From Candidatus Poribacteria bacterium (GTDB taxonomy: Bacteria > Poribacteria > DTPJ01 > WJIO01), in the NCBI GenBank assembly GCA_014730235.1, contig WJIO01000381.1, positions 1 to 35,915 on the forward strand: a DNA stretch of 35,915 nt. Direction: 5' to 3'. The notes below the pieces were generated by a model. It searched no databases. It had not been told where the DNA came from and saw nothing but the letters and a program-made list of their open reading frames with translations. Positions within the stretch are counted from its first letter, which is position 1. Each line of letters opens with the position of its first letter. The translations under genes were made by a program, and so were the position numbers. Of the stretch, positions 22,749 to 31,628 are shown in pieces.

Positions 22749-25430
22749 TTAAACTGATAACAAATTTTTCACATCATCAATTAATTCTCTATCCATCTTA
22801 TTACTAATCCTAACCCCCGGCAGGGGATAGGTGAAAATATCTTTCAAAGTTTCACGTCTAATGGAATTAATTAAATCTTCAAATATCTCTGCCGATTCCA
22901 ACCTGTATTTAGCAATGGTTTTGCCTCTCTCATCATGTCTCAGCATGAAAGATTTCTGTAGTTCGCCCTGGTATGATAGATAATCGGTCCAGGCTTCCTC
23001 TATGGTTTTTACTAATACAGCTTGAATAATCCTTGAACAGAAATCCTTACCGAAAATTTCTAACCGTTCCCAGTAAGTTTTTTCAAAAGCATTGCAGATA
23101 TTTTCTTTTGCTTCATCAGGTTCTGCATTTATATTAATATCAGGAATCTTTACGCCAAAATTATTAAAACAGTATTCCCGCAGATAATTCAAATCAAACT
23201 TTGTATCCACAAGATAAGAGACATATTCATCTATTATTATAGAACGCAATTCCTTAATTGTCCATTTACCTTTAATGGCTTCCTGCTTCAATTCGTGTAT
23301 TACTTCCCTCTGTTTATGGGTAACATTGTCGTATTCTAATAGATATTTTCTCGTTTCATAACCTGATTCTTCAGATTTGTACTGTGCCTGGAGAGTTAGT
23401 TTTTCCATAAGTTTGAAATTTGATTCATCCAGGGCTTTTGCCATTCTGGAAAATTCTTCCTGCCCGAAGATTCGGAACAGATCGTCTTCCAGGGATAAAT
23501 AAAATCGGGATGATCCGGGATCACCCTGTCGGCCGGCTCTGCCTATTAGCTGTTTATCAATACGCCTTGCCCTATGTCTCTCTGTTCCTATTACATGCAG
23601 ACCCAGCCGGGAATCACCTAAAATAATGTCAGTACCTCTTCCGGCCATGTTGGTAGCGATAGTTACGGCATAAGGTCTGCCAGCATCTTTGATAATCTCA
23701 GCCTCTTTAAAATGGTTTTTGGCATTCAATAGGTTATGGGGAATATCCATTTCAGACAGCATTTCGCTTAGCCTTTGGGATTTTTCTACTGATCTTGCAC
23801 CAATTAATACAGGTCTGCCAATTTTGTGATGCTCTATAACGTCATTTACTATGGCTTCCAATTTTTCTATTTCTGTTCTGTAGAATTTATCCGGTAAATC
23901 CACCCTTATTAATGGTTTGTTAGGAGGAATTCTTACAATATCCAGCTTATAAAGTCTTTTGAATTCCTGGGCTTCTGTATAGGCTGTGGCCGTCATTCCT
24001 GTCATATTTTCATATAAACGGAAATAGTTTGGCTGGGTAATCCTTCCTATAACACGATTTTCTTCGGTTATTTCGAGGTTTTCCTTACATTCTATAGCCT
24101 GGTGAAGACCTTCTTCGTATTTCTTACCAAAAGCAAGACGACCTGTATATTCATCCACGATTATAACATTTCCATTCTGAACAATATAATCTTCGTCTTT
24201 TTTATGCAGTATACAAGCCCTGAGCAACAGCAGGAGATTCCTTAAAGATAGGCTGTTCTCAAGAATTGCTTTATCCAGAATCTGCTCAACCTCATCATAT
24301 CCCTGGTCTGTCAGTTTGATAGTACGTTGGTTTTCATCCACCACATAAAACAGTCCGCGTTCCAGCTTATACTCAGACCTGGCTGAACGGAATTTACTCA
24401 GGATATTTTTCCTCTTTTCAGACAGATAACTATCTTTGCTTAATTCTTCCAGCAAAAGGTTATTCAATGGGTCAGCCTTTGATACCTGTATCATTTTCAC
24501 AGCTTTTAGATAATCATCTTTTTCATCTTTTGCTTCCACAAGTAATTTATGGACAATTTCCTGCTGTTTATTCAGAATATATTCGACAGCAGGCTTAAGT
24601 CTCCAGAAGGAATGAAAATCCTGGTATAAGCTGTCCGATTCATATTCTGATGAACCGGAAATTATCATAGGTGTTGTGGCCTCGTCCATTAAAATACTGT
24701 CTATCTCATCAATAATTACGTACTGTAGTTTATCCTGAACTTTCTTTTCAGGATCAGCTTTAACTTGATCCCGCAGGTAATCAAATCCTAACTCGTAGTT
24801 GCTGGCGTATACAATGTCACACAAGTAGGCTTCCCTGCGTTCTGTATCATCCATAAACTGAAGCACACAGCCCACGCTTAACCCCAGAAAACGGTAAACC
24901 GGGGCCATCCATTCATAATCCCGCAGAGCCAGGTAGTCGTTTACAGTGGCAATATGCACTTTTTTGCCAGATAAGGCCCACATACTGGTGGGAAATACAG
25001 CCGCCAGGGTTTTACCTTCTCCGGTTCCCATCTCAGCTATATTACCGTTATACATGGCCAATGCGCCTATTAGCTGCACGTCAAAGGGCCAGAACGTTAA
25101 ATCATCTTGAGATTTTCTCATTTCCTGAACCATCTGATAAAAATCCCCATCCAGATAAATATCCCAATCGTCAACAGATTTCCGAAGTTCTTCCACCTGC
25201 TCAGCCGATTTGCTAATCACAGAAGATTTTGAACACCAATCTTCCAGTAAATCGCTGTCAAAAAGCTTCCACATACCGATCCGTCTGCCGACTACCTCTC
25301 TAATGATGGCAAAGGTTCTGGTTACATCCCATGGATCTACTTGGCTTAACAACTCAACATCATCAAGATGTTTAAGCTCGAAAGATTTGATCTTATTAAT
25401 CAGTTTTCTATAACGCTTTATTGTAAACAT
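22749..25430 (-). CDS. secA: Divergent SecA (accessory SecA-like preprotein translocase ATPase)
   Basis: An 893-residue SecA with Walker A MGTGEGKT (134-141; about 30 residues later than in E. coli SecA), DEID (241-244), 'NMAGRGTDI' (594-602) and 'GRAGRQGDPGSS' (630-641). SecA drives preproteins through SecYEG from the cytoplasmic side. Differences from housekeeping SecA: a longer N-terminus; an insertion of about 70 charged residues in the preprotein-binding region (about 265-350); a two-helix-finger region (WTDYLSYQGELQKSF) that loses the usual HLxxMDxLRxGI pattern; DEATTP in place of DEARTP; and no C-terminal zinc-binding CxCGSGKK motif. These make an accessory or lineage-specific SecA likely, though it could be the only one. 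It overlaps the methyltransferase gene by 13 bp. Confidence 0.9.
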   Translation of the reverse strand: MFTIKRYRKLINKIKSFELKHLDDVELLSQVDPWDVTRTFAIIREVVGRRIGMWKLFDSDLLEDWCSKSSVISKSAEQVEELRKSVDDWDIYLDGDFYQMVQEMRKSQDDLTFWPFDVQLIGALAMYNGNIAEMGTGEGKTLAAVFPTSMWALSGKKVHIATVNDYLALRDYEWMAPVYRFLGLSVGCVLQFMDDTERREAYLCDIVYASNYELGFDYLRDQVKADPEKKVQDKLQYVIIDEIDSILMDEATTPMIISGSSEYESDSLYQDFHSFWRLKPAVEYILNKQQEIVHKLLVEAKDEKDDYLKAVKMIQVSKADPLNNLLLEELSKDSYLSEKRKNILSKFRSARSEYKLERGLFYVVDENQRTIKLTDQGYDEVEQILDKAILENSLSLRNLLLLLRACILHKKDEDYIVQNGNVIIVDEYTGRLAFGKKYEEGLHQAIECKENLEITEENRVIGRITQPNYFRLYENMTGMTATAYTEAQEFKRLYKLDIVRIPPNKPLIRVDLPDKFYRTEIEKLEAIVNDVIEHHKIGRPVLIGARSVEKSQRLSEMLSEMDIPHNLLNAKNHFKEAEIIKDAGRPYAVTIATNMAGRGTDIILGDSRLGLHVIGTERHRARRIDKQLIGRAGRQGDPGSSRFYLSLEDDLFRIFGQEEFSRMAKALDESNFKLMEKLTLQAQYKSEESGYETRKYLLEYDNVTHKQREVIHELKQEAIKGKWTIKELRSIIIDEYVSYLVDTKFDLNYLREYCFNNFGVKIPDININAEPDEAKENICNAFEKTYWERLEIFGKDFCSRIIQAVLVKTIEEAWTDYLSYQGELQKSFMLRHDERGKTIAKYRLESAEIFEDLINSIRRETLKDIFTYPLPGVRISNKMDRELIDDVKNLLSV

Positions 25431-26719
25431 AACAGGGCAATGGTTTCCAGATGATATGTCATGGGAAACATATCTATTAAAGCCAGTTTTGAAAGCTTAT
25501 AATAATTTTGAGTCAGTTTATTAATATCTCTAGATAAAGTTGTTGGATTGCAAGAAATATATATTATTCTACGGGGTTTTGCTTCTATCAAAGCTTTTAA
25601 ATCCCTCTTGCTGCAACCTTTCCGGGGTGGATCGAGAATTACCAAATCAATTTTATGTCCATTTAAGTCTTTTTGAAGTATGTATTCAGCAGTACCTTGA
25701 CGGAAACGGGTATTTTTAATACCGTTCATATCGGCGTTTATACTTGCCAAACAAACAGCTTCTCGAGATATATCCGTTCCCCAGATCGTTTTCCCTCTAT
25801 CAGCCAATTGCAGAGCAAAAGTGCCTACTCCGGAATGAGCGTCGAGAATTATTTTGTTACTATATCCGGCCATTTCCTTTACAACCCGGATCATCTGTTT
25901 CAAGCCATTTTTATTTACCTGGAAAAAACTCCTGGGGCCTATATAATAATCCAGACCGTTTACTGATTCAATAAGATTTGTATCACCATAAGCATGTATA
26001 ACCTGAGAATCAACTCTGTAATAAACAGATGAAACTTCCTGCAAACGGCTGAGTTCAGCAACATGATCATCCAGATTTTCTACCCCGTAATTGCAAAGAA
26101 GCATCAGTTTATTTGAGACACTGGAATTCCTGATACTGATCTCATTCAAAGAACCAATGCGGGATAATACCTCACCCCGGAATAACGGTGAAAGGGAATT
26201 TATTTTTTCTGAACTAACAAGGCATTTATTGATAGGAACAACATGATGGGTTCCCAGGGTTTTCAAGCCAAACTTCCTGCTGCTGTTGGCTGAAAATACC
26301 CGCAGCTTATTCCTGTAACCTGTGGGCGATTCCTGCGTATTTATTTTAATTTCAGGAATATTGTCCTGCTTACCTATACGATTCAACGCCTGTATCAGTA
26401 TCTCTCGCTTCCAGTATACCTGATGCTTATATTCGATCTGCTGCCACTGGCATCCACCACATCCCTCGGTAAAATGGACGCATGGAGGATTACATCGAAT
26501 GGGTGAAGCTTCCACTATATCAGCTATTTCGGCAACTGCGTAGTTTTTCTTTACATCTTCTATCCTGACAAGAACTTTATCACCGGGTACACCTCCGCTG
26601 ACAAATACCACAAAACCATCTAAACGACCTACCGCCTGATCCGAATAATTGAGGGATTCCAACTCCAGAGATACCAGATCACCTGCTGCCGGTTTTTTCC
26701 CTTTAACTCCCATACTCAA
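25418..26719 (-). CDS. rlmD: RlmD/RumA-like 23S rRNA uracil-C5 methyltransferase
   Basis: 433 residues. A TRAM RNA-binding domain (about 11-70) precedes the [4Fe-4S] cysteines C80, C87, C90 and one near 163 (KCLVSS), then an AdoMet-binding Rossmann fold with 'DAHSGVGTFALQLA' and 'ILDPPRKGC'. The catalytic Cys390 is in 'ISCNPTTLSRD'. It methylates a uridine in RNA via AdoMet; RlmD (U1939) or the dual RlmCD type cannot be separated by eye. The start is TTG at 26719, 5 nt after AGAGGT; an ATG two codons later is the alternative. It overlaps the kinase by 17 bp and secA by 13 bp. Confidence 0.9.
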   Translation of the reverse strand: MSMGVKGKKPAAGDLVSLELESLNYSDQAVGRLDGFVVFVSGGVPGDKVLVRIEDVKKNYAVAEIADIVEASPIRCNPPCVHFTEGCGGCQWQQIEYKHQVYWKREILIQALNRIGKQDNIPEIKINTQESPTGYRNKLRVFSANSSRKFGLKTLGTHHVVPINKCLVSSEKINSLSPLFRGEVLSRIGSLNEISIRNSSVSNKLMLLCNYGVENLDDHVAELSRLQEVSSVYYRVDSQVIHAYGDTNLIESVNGLDYYIGPRSFFQVNKNGLKQMIRVVKEMAGYSNKIILDAHSGVGTFALQLADRGKTIWGTDISREAVCLASINADMNGIKNTRFRQGTAEYILQKDLNGHKIDLVILDPPRKGCSKRDLKALIEAKPRRIIYISCNPTTLSRDINKLTQNYYKLSKLALIDMFPMTYHLETIALLCLQ

Positions 26720-28139
26720 TTAGTACCTCTGGATAAAATTCCTCCATACATGCATCAATGCGCCTGTATAAGCTGTATGACTTGTTATAAACTGTTACAA
26801 TATCTGGATCAGGCTTAATAATATGAGATATTTCCACCCATTTCTCCGCCCCTTTTTCCAGGCTATCTACAAAACCAGTTCCTACAGCCGTTATAATAGC
26901 CGCTCCCAGGGCTGTGGTTTCTTTCACTCTTGGTACATGCATATCCTTATTTAACACACTGGAGATTATTTTACACCACAACAGGCTTTTTGCCCCACCA
27001 CCTGCGGCTGTTATGGATCCTATACGATCAATGCCGTATTCTTCAATTATATGCCGGATAAGATAGGCGTTTCCCTCTAACACACTCCTGGTTATATGAT
27101 CCGAAGTGTGAGCTAAAGTCAGACCAAAAATAACACCTTTTGCATATGGGTTATGCTTCGGACCCCGTTCACCCATAAGATGAGGTATGAATATAATACC
27201 ATCAGAGGCAGGATTGATTTTTGAAGCTGCCTTATCTATATCAGAAAATGCTCTGCTGTCATTGCAAGTCTTTTTGCACCAGTTCAGGCTTGCTCCCCAT
27301 GTGGCTGTAGAACCTATCCAATCCCTTGATCCAGATTCAGGACATGTTACAATCCATGCGGCTGTGCCCATATACAGGCATGTCCGACCGGGGGTATACA
27401 TATTTATCCCGATAAATGTTCCCTGAACGTCTGAAGCACCAATAACTACCGGAGTTCCATCCCGCAGACCTGTTTCCCTGGATGCTTTCCCGGTAACAAA
27501 CCCGATAATATCAGCGGAATCCATTATGGGAAGCATTTTATCTTTGGAAATACCGATGAGATCCAGAACTTCATAAGACCATTGCTTTTTCTGGTCATCT
27601 AGTAAAGCTGTACCTCTGGCATCGGATATATCCGTTGCATATTCGCCGGTGAGTTTCATCCTGATGAAGTCCTTGCCGAACATGAATTTATATGTTTTGA
27701 CCAGTACATCCCGACGATTTTCCACAATCCATCTGAGCTTTGGAGCTGATACGGTGGTGCTGGGTTTGCGTCCTGTAATTCGTGATAATCGCCCTGCATG
27801 CTCCTGCAACCAGTCACACTGGGGCCTACAGCGCTGATCCATCCACAACATAACCCGATCCAGAGGTTTACCTTTTTCATCAACCGGCAGTAAAGCGTGC
27901 ATAAGCCCACACATACCAACGGCTGTTATAGAATTTGTATCTACTTCTTCCAGCACTTCTCTTATACACTCTACGGCCAGCTTCCACCAATCTCTGGCAT
28001 CGGCTTCAACCCAGTTGGGTTTTGGATGATATAAGGGTATAGATCTATGGGCCTGGCTGATTATCCTGCCGGATAGGTTAAACACAAAAACTTTACAGGC
28101 AGAAGTGCTTAAATCTATAACCAGAATATTATTTTCCAA
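26703..28139 (-). CDS. FGGY-family carbohydrate kinase, xylulokinase-like
   Basis: 478 residues with both FGGY actin-like domains. N-terminal 'VIDLSTSACKVFVF' binds phosphate, 'MDQRC' lies at about 100, the catalytic Asp237 is in GASDVQG, and the C-terminal 'SITAAGGGAKSLLW' with 'ETTALGAAIIT' binds ATP. It phosphorylates a sugar or polyol; closest in look to xylulokinases, but FGGY substrates are not predictable by eye. The start is TTG at 28139, 5 bp after the dehydrogenase stop, so the two are cotranscribed, suggesting oxidation of a polyol to a ketose followed by phosphorylation. Confidence 0.88.
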   Translation of the reverse strand: MENNILVIDLSTSACKVFVFNLSGRIISQAHRSIPLYHPKPNWVEADARDWWKLAVECIREVLEEVDTNSITAVGMCGLMHALLPVDEKGKPLDRVMLWMDQRCRPQCDWLQEHAGRLSRITGRKPSTTVSAPKLRWIVENRRDVLVKTYKFMFGKDFIRMKLTGEYATDISDARGTALLDDQKKQWSYEVLDLIGISKDKMLPIMDSADIIGFVTGKASRETGLRDGTPVVIGASDVQGTFIGINMYTPGRTCLYMGTAAWIVTCPESGSRDWIGSTATWGASLNWCKKTCNDSRAFSDIDKAASKINPASDGIIFIPHLMGERGPKHNPYAKGVIFGLTLAHTSDHITRSVLEGNAYLIRHIIEEYGIDRIGSITAAGGGAKSLLWCKIISSVLNKDMHVPRVKETTALGAAIITAVGTGFVDSLEKGAEKWVEISHIIKPDPDIVTVYNKSYSLYRRIDACMEEFYPEVLIEYGS

Positions 28140-28144
28140 CGGAT

Positions 28145-29170
28145 TTAATCCATTCTTATGATAACCTTAAGACCTTCACGATTTGCCACAATATCAAAAG
28201 CATCAGCGATTTCTTCCAAAGGCATGACGTGGCTTATAATAGACTTTACATCAACTATACCGAACTGTATCAGCTTTAAGGCTGTAGTAAAGTGATGAGG
28301 TGTAAAATCATGGCTTCCTGTGAGGTGAAGCTGTTTGTAATGAACCACGTTGGGATCCAGGGGAATATCTGCCGAAGGATATGTTCCAGCAAAGAAATTC
28401 ACAGAGCCGCATATACCGGCCATCTCAATCCCGGTCTTTGATGCCTCTGAATTGCCAATAGCCACTATTACAGCGTTAGCGCCCCGGCCTTCAGTAAGTT
28501 CTTTGACGCGCTCCACTGGATTTTCGCTGGTTGGATCTATAACATCATCTGCACCCAGTTCCTTTGCTTTTTGTCTTCTGCTCTCGATGAATTCGCTGAC
28601 TATTACCCTTGCTCCCTGGTATTTGGCTAACTGCACATGCTGAAGACCAATAGGTCCTGCACCTATTACAACCACATCATCCCCTACGCGTATTCCGCTC
28701 TCCTCGCTTCCGTTAAGACAGCAGGCAAGAGGTTCAGCAAAGGCAGCTTCTTCGTAGGACATGCCATCAGGTATAAGTCTCATATAACGGGCGGCGGCAT
28801 GACCGTAACCGTAAAACCCGCCGCTTACCTTATTGCGCTGTAGATTCTGGCAGTAATTGAAAATACCCCTGTGACAGTAATAGCATTGACCACAGATGGC
28901 CCGCCATTCAGGAGCAACCCGGTCTCCCACCTTGAAGCCCTTAAATTCACTCCCTACTTCCACGATTTCACCTACCCACTCGTGTCCTAATGTCCGGGGG
29001 AAATCGGAAACTTTCCTTTGTCCTGTGAATGACCTTACGTCAGTAGGACATATTCCACAGGCTTTGATTTTTATAAGGGCCTGATCCGGTTCTATTTCCT
29101 TTACTGGCACTTCTTCAATGCGCACATCCCGAACGCCGTATAAAAGCGCAGCCTTCATTTTTTCAACCAT
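28145..29170 (-). CDS. Zinc-dependent medium-chain alcohol/polyol dehydrogenase
   Basis: A 341-residue MDR enzyme. The catalytic zinc site uses Cys38 or Cys41 and His63-Glu64 (GHEW); the structural zinc is held by Cys93, 96, 99 and 107. The NAD(P) fold is GAGPIGLQHVQLAK (about 171-184). It resembles sorbitol and threonine dehydrogenases. GGGAGAA precedes the ATG. Together with the next gene (kinase) it forms an oxidise-then-phosphorylate pair; its upstream neighbour, the ADP-ribosylglycohydrolase, is 20 bp away. Confidence 0.9.
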   Translation of the reverse strand: MVEKMKAALLYGVRDVRIEEVPVKEIEPDQALIKIKACGICPTDVRSFTGQRKVSDFPRTLGHEWVGEIVEVGSEFKGFKVGDRVAPEWRAICGQCYYCHRGIFNYCQNLQRNKVSGGFYGYGHAAARYMRLIPDGMSYEEAAFAEPLACCLNGSEESGIRVGDDVVVIGAGPIGLQHVQLAKYQGARVIVSEFIESRRQKAKELGADDVIDPTSENPVERVKELTEGRGANAVIVAIGNSEASKTGIEMAGICGSVNFFAGTYPSADIPLDPNVVHYKQLHLTGSHDFTPHHFTTALKLIQFGIVDVKSIISHVMPLEEIADAFDIVANREGLKVIIRMD

Positions 29171-29190
29171 AAACTTCTCCCGTCAATACT

Positions 29191-30240
29191 TTATGTAAAA
29201 TTCAAAATCCAATCTTTAGCTTTATCAACTTTGGCCATCAAAGCCCTGTATAATCCGTCGGCAGTTTCTTTAAGGGTTCTCTGAGAATTGGTGTATATAT
29301 TCTGCTTAACGGCTTCATCCACCTGTTGAATCCATTTTTCCCGAAGTGCATCAACTCCTGAAAGGGCACCGGCTAATCCACCAGCAACAGCCGCCAGACA
29401 GTCCGTATCCCTGCCAAAGTTTACAGAACCTATTACAGCATCTTCAGCATTGCCTTTTGTAACTTTAAAAACAGCGAAGGCCTTGGATACAACTTCATTA
29501 GCCCATGAGTGGGCGTAGGCTATTCCCTTACCATCGTATACTTTATAAAACTCATCCCGCATGGATAATGCGTCGGAATATTTGTCAGCAAAGATCAAAG
29601 CTCTTTCCAGTTCCCATTTAACCCGTTGTTGTGCTGTTTGCAAGGCTGTATCAATAACAGAATCAACTGTCGCGTCAGACGAGAGGGCGTGAGCTATAGA
29701 AGCAGCTACCACAGAAGCCCATTTCAGACCATCCCCTATCTGCGTATTGTAAAGAAGCCCTACGTCATACATATCCCGAACAGCAGATTCCGGATCACAG
29801 GCGTTAATGATACCTATGCCATGACACGATCTGGAAACTGTAACCAGACCATCCCAGGGGCAGTATCTGCCTATATGTTGGGCTGGCATACCGGCTTTGG
29901 CCATATCCAGCAGTGTTTTCTCAAATGGCTCAGATACCATTCCGTTGGACTCAGGTTTTATATCCCGAAGCCATATTTTGACCACATCTTCGGCAGTAAT
30001 CCGATCCTGCTTTTCTATTATAGCAGTCAGCATCAGTTTCTGACGTTCAATACCATCTTCAGTAGTGCCCGGTGGTCTTTTCCATCCGTTGCCGTAGTGT
30101 TCGTAGGGTAATAGCTGGTCCAGTATACCATATTTTTCAATAATTCGGTCTTTATGCCATCCTTCCACAGCCGCACCCATAGACGATCCAATGTGGGAAG
30201 CGGCGATACAACCATATATTTTATCGTGCAGTGTTGCCAT
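29191..30240 (-). CDS. ADP-ribosylglycohydrolase-family protein (DraG/ARH)
   Basis: 349 residues, all-helical family with two metal-site motifs: 'PGTTEDG' (57-63) near the N-terminus and 'GRDTDC' (276-281) near the C-terminus, which together hold two metal ions over the ribosyl bond. Known members remove ADP-ribose from arginine or serine, but many bacterial relatives sit in sugar or nucleoside loci and probably split other N- or O-glycosidic bonds. Here the neighbours (dehydrogenase, sugar kinase) favour a small-molecule glycoside. GAGGGG precedes the ATG; 24 bp separate it from the PPC gene upstream. Confidence 0.9.
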   Translation of the reverse strand: MATLHDKIYGCIAASHIGSSMGAAVEGWHKDRIIEKYGILDQLLPYEHYGNGWKRPPGTTEDGIERQKLMLTAIIEKQDRITAEDVVKIWLRDIKPESNGMVSEPFEKTLLDMAKAGMPAQHIGRYCPWDGLVTVSRSCHGIGIINACDPESAVRDMYDVGLLYNTQIGDGLKWASVVAASIAHALSSDATVDSVIDTALQTAQQRVKWELERALIFADKYSDALSMRDEFYKVYDGKGIAYAHSWANEVVSKAFAVFKVTKGNAEDAVIGSVNFGRDTDCLAAVAGGLAGALSGVDALREKWIQQVDEAVKQNIYTNSQRTLKETADGLYRALMAKVDKAKDWILNFT

Positions 30241-30264
30241 AACAAACTTACCCCTCTGAAATAA

Positions 30265-30717
30265 TTATGAGAATACTAAACGCGGTCTTTTAACTGGTTT
30301 ACCATCAGTGTCTCTGGCAATATCCACAAATTCCCTCTTCATCTCAGGGCCTTCAAGCTCAACTATGCCTATTTCCACCAACACATAGCATATACAGCCT
30401 TCTTCCATGTGCCCCCCAAAAGCCCCGGCTGATGTGGAAGCGGTAAAGTGGATATGGGGTTCACCATCGACGATAATACCGTTCATGCTCATAAGCTCAA
30501 TCCCGCCTTCCCATTCATCATAATGATTTCCGGGAGGCCATTGGTTATGGATAACCCAGTGAAGACCGACTTTGGCAAAAGTTCCATACCCCATTACCAC
30601 CAGACCTTGTTTTATATTCTTTTCCTTTATAAATTTCTTCACACTTATGAGTACATCTTCCCCTGTATCAATTCTTATTACCCAATATTTTTTTCCCTCG
30701 AAGCTGTGTCCTTCCAT
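30265..30717 (-). CDS. PPC/DUF296 domain protein
   Basis: 150 residues forming one PPC (plants and prokaryotes conserved) domain. The metal-binding histidines are visible in GEPHIH (85-90) and GGHMEEGC (101-108). In plants the domain is joined to AT-hooks, but stand-alone prokaryotic forms are trimeric cytoplasmic proteins with no established reaction and no AT-hook here. It is the first gene after the promoter at 30767-30795 and heads the long minus-strand run of sugar and export genes. AGAAAGGA serves as Shine-Dalgarno. Confidence 0.85.
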   Translation of the reverse strand: MEGHSFEGKKYWVIRIDTGEDVLISVKKFIKEKNIKQGLVVMGYGTFAKVGLHWVIHNQWPPGNHYDEWEGGIELMSMNGIIVDGEPHIHFTASTSAGAFGGHMEEGCICYVLVEIGIVELEGPEMKREFVDIARDTDGKPVKRPRLVFS

Positions 30718-30766
30718 ATCGAATCCTTTCTTTAAATCGACTATCGGGGTATTGTATATTAAAACG

Positions 30767-30795
30767 AGAATAACATATCAGCATATAAGAGTCAA
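30767..30795 (-). promoter_or_regulatory. Promoter before the PPC gene
   Basis: Minus-strand TTGACT (30790-30795), 17-bp spacer, TATTCT (30767-30772), about 50 bp before the ATG. It is the only clear promoter I see for the run of ten genes to 18672; overlaps and gaps of at most 24 bp suggest that much of that run is one transcript. Confidence 0.65.
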
Positions 30796-30843
30796 GCATA
30801 ACTGGGTCAAAGCTGATCATGAAATTATATATTTCATAATACT

Positions 30844-31608
30844 TTACAATAACCCCAACTCTGAAAGCATCTCATCAGTTTTGGCAACCATACTATCTAT
30901 AATATCCTGAGTGACTTTTTTACCAAATTCCTCCAGATCATTATCCCTGGGATCTTCACCAAAGACGCCTATTGGCGGAATATTTTTATCTTCCGGCAAT
31001 ATATTAACATCCACCAAATCAGGTCTTAGGGTTTTCATTATAGCTGTTTCCCATTTACCAGCATGGTCTCCACCTTTGGGATACTTATCCCGCACAGGAT
31101 CGGCTTCGATCCCGGCATAGATTTTAATATCCGGGTTTTTCTTCATGAATTTCTCAGCGGCTTGATTTGCCAGTGGGCTTAAGGGATAATGTCCACACAG
31201 GACAAAGATTACCCTGAAACCAAGACTTTTTAACTGATAGAAGATATGAATTAATAGTTCCTTGTAAAAATCTCTTTCTTCATCAGCCGTTACACCTCCC
31301 ATGTATCCAGGAGCGAAATTTTCTTTGGGAAGTCCCATTTTTTCAGCCACTTTACCATCGGGATCATGATTAAATTCCAGCAGATTCCCTTCCCGGCTTT
31401 CTCCCCAGAATAACGCGGGCATGGCCAGACCGCCGCCTTTTTGTGCTGCTTTTATACATAACTCATGACCTTTTACCGTATCCAGTCCCACCGGATTATG
31501 TTCTCCATGCCATTCTACACCACCGATAGCAAGATAAGCTGCTGGCTTTTTGTTTCGGGCTTCAACTATCTCGTGTGGCTTCATCTCCTCATATCTGACT
31601 TTCTCCAT
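30844..31608 (-). CDS. Creatininase-family amidohydrolase
   Basis: 254 residues. The family's metal-site motif is seen as GGVEWHGEHNPVGLDT (29-44; Glu32, His34, His37, Asp43), with 'CGHYPLSP' (family consensus NGHGGN) and 'GGDHAGKWETA' later. These enzymes cleave cyclic amides (creatinine, formamide intermediates in flavin and related pathways). The NGHGGN site is changed to CGHYPLSP, so substrate is uncertain. AGGAG precedes the ATG, and the gene follows the URO-D-like gene by 20 bp, so they form a pair. It ends 126 bp before the PPC start, in a gap holding the promoter above. Confidence 0.85.
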   Translation of the reverse strand: MEKVRYEEMKPHEIVEARNKKPAAYLAIGGVEWHGEHNPVGLDTVKGHELCIKAAQKGGGLAMPALFWGESREGNLLEFNHDPDGKVAEKMGLPKENFAPGYMGGVTADEERDFYKELLIHIFYQLKSLGFRVIFVLCGHYPLSPLANQAAEKFMKKNPDIKIYAGIEADPVRDKYPKGGDHAGKWETAIMKTLRPDLVDVNILPEDKNIPPIGVFGEDPRDNDLEEFGKKVTQDIIDSMVAKTDEMLSELGLL

Positions 31609-31628
31609 TTTTTATCTCCTTGTATGTT

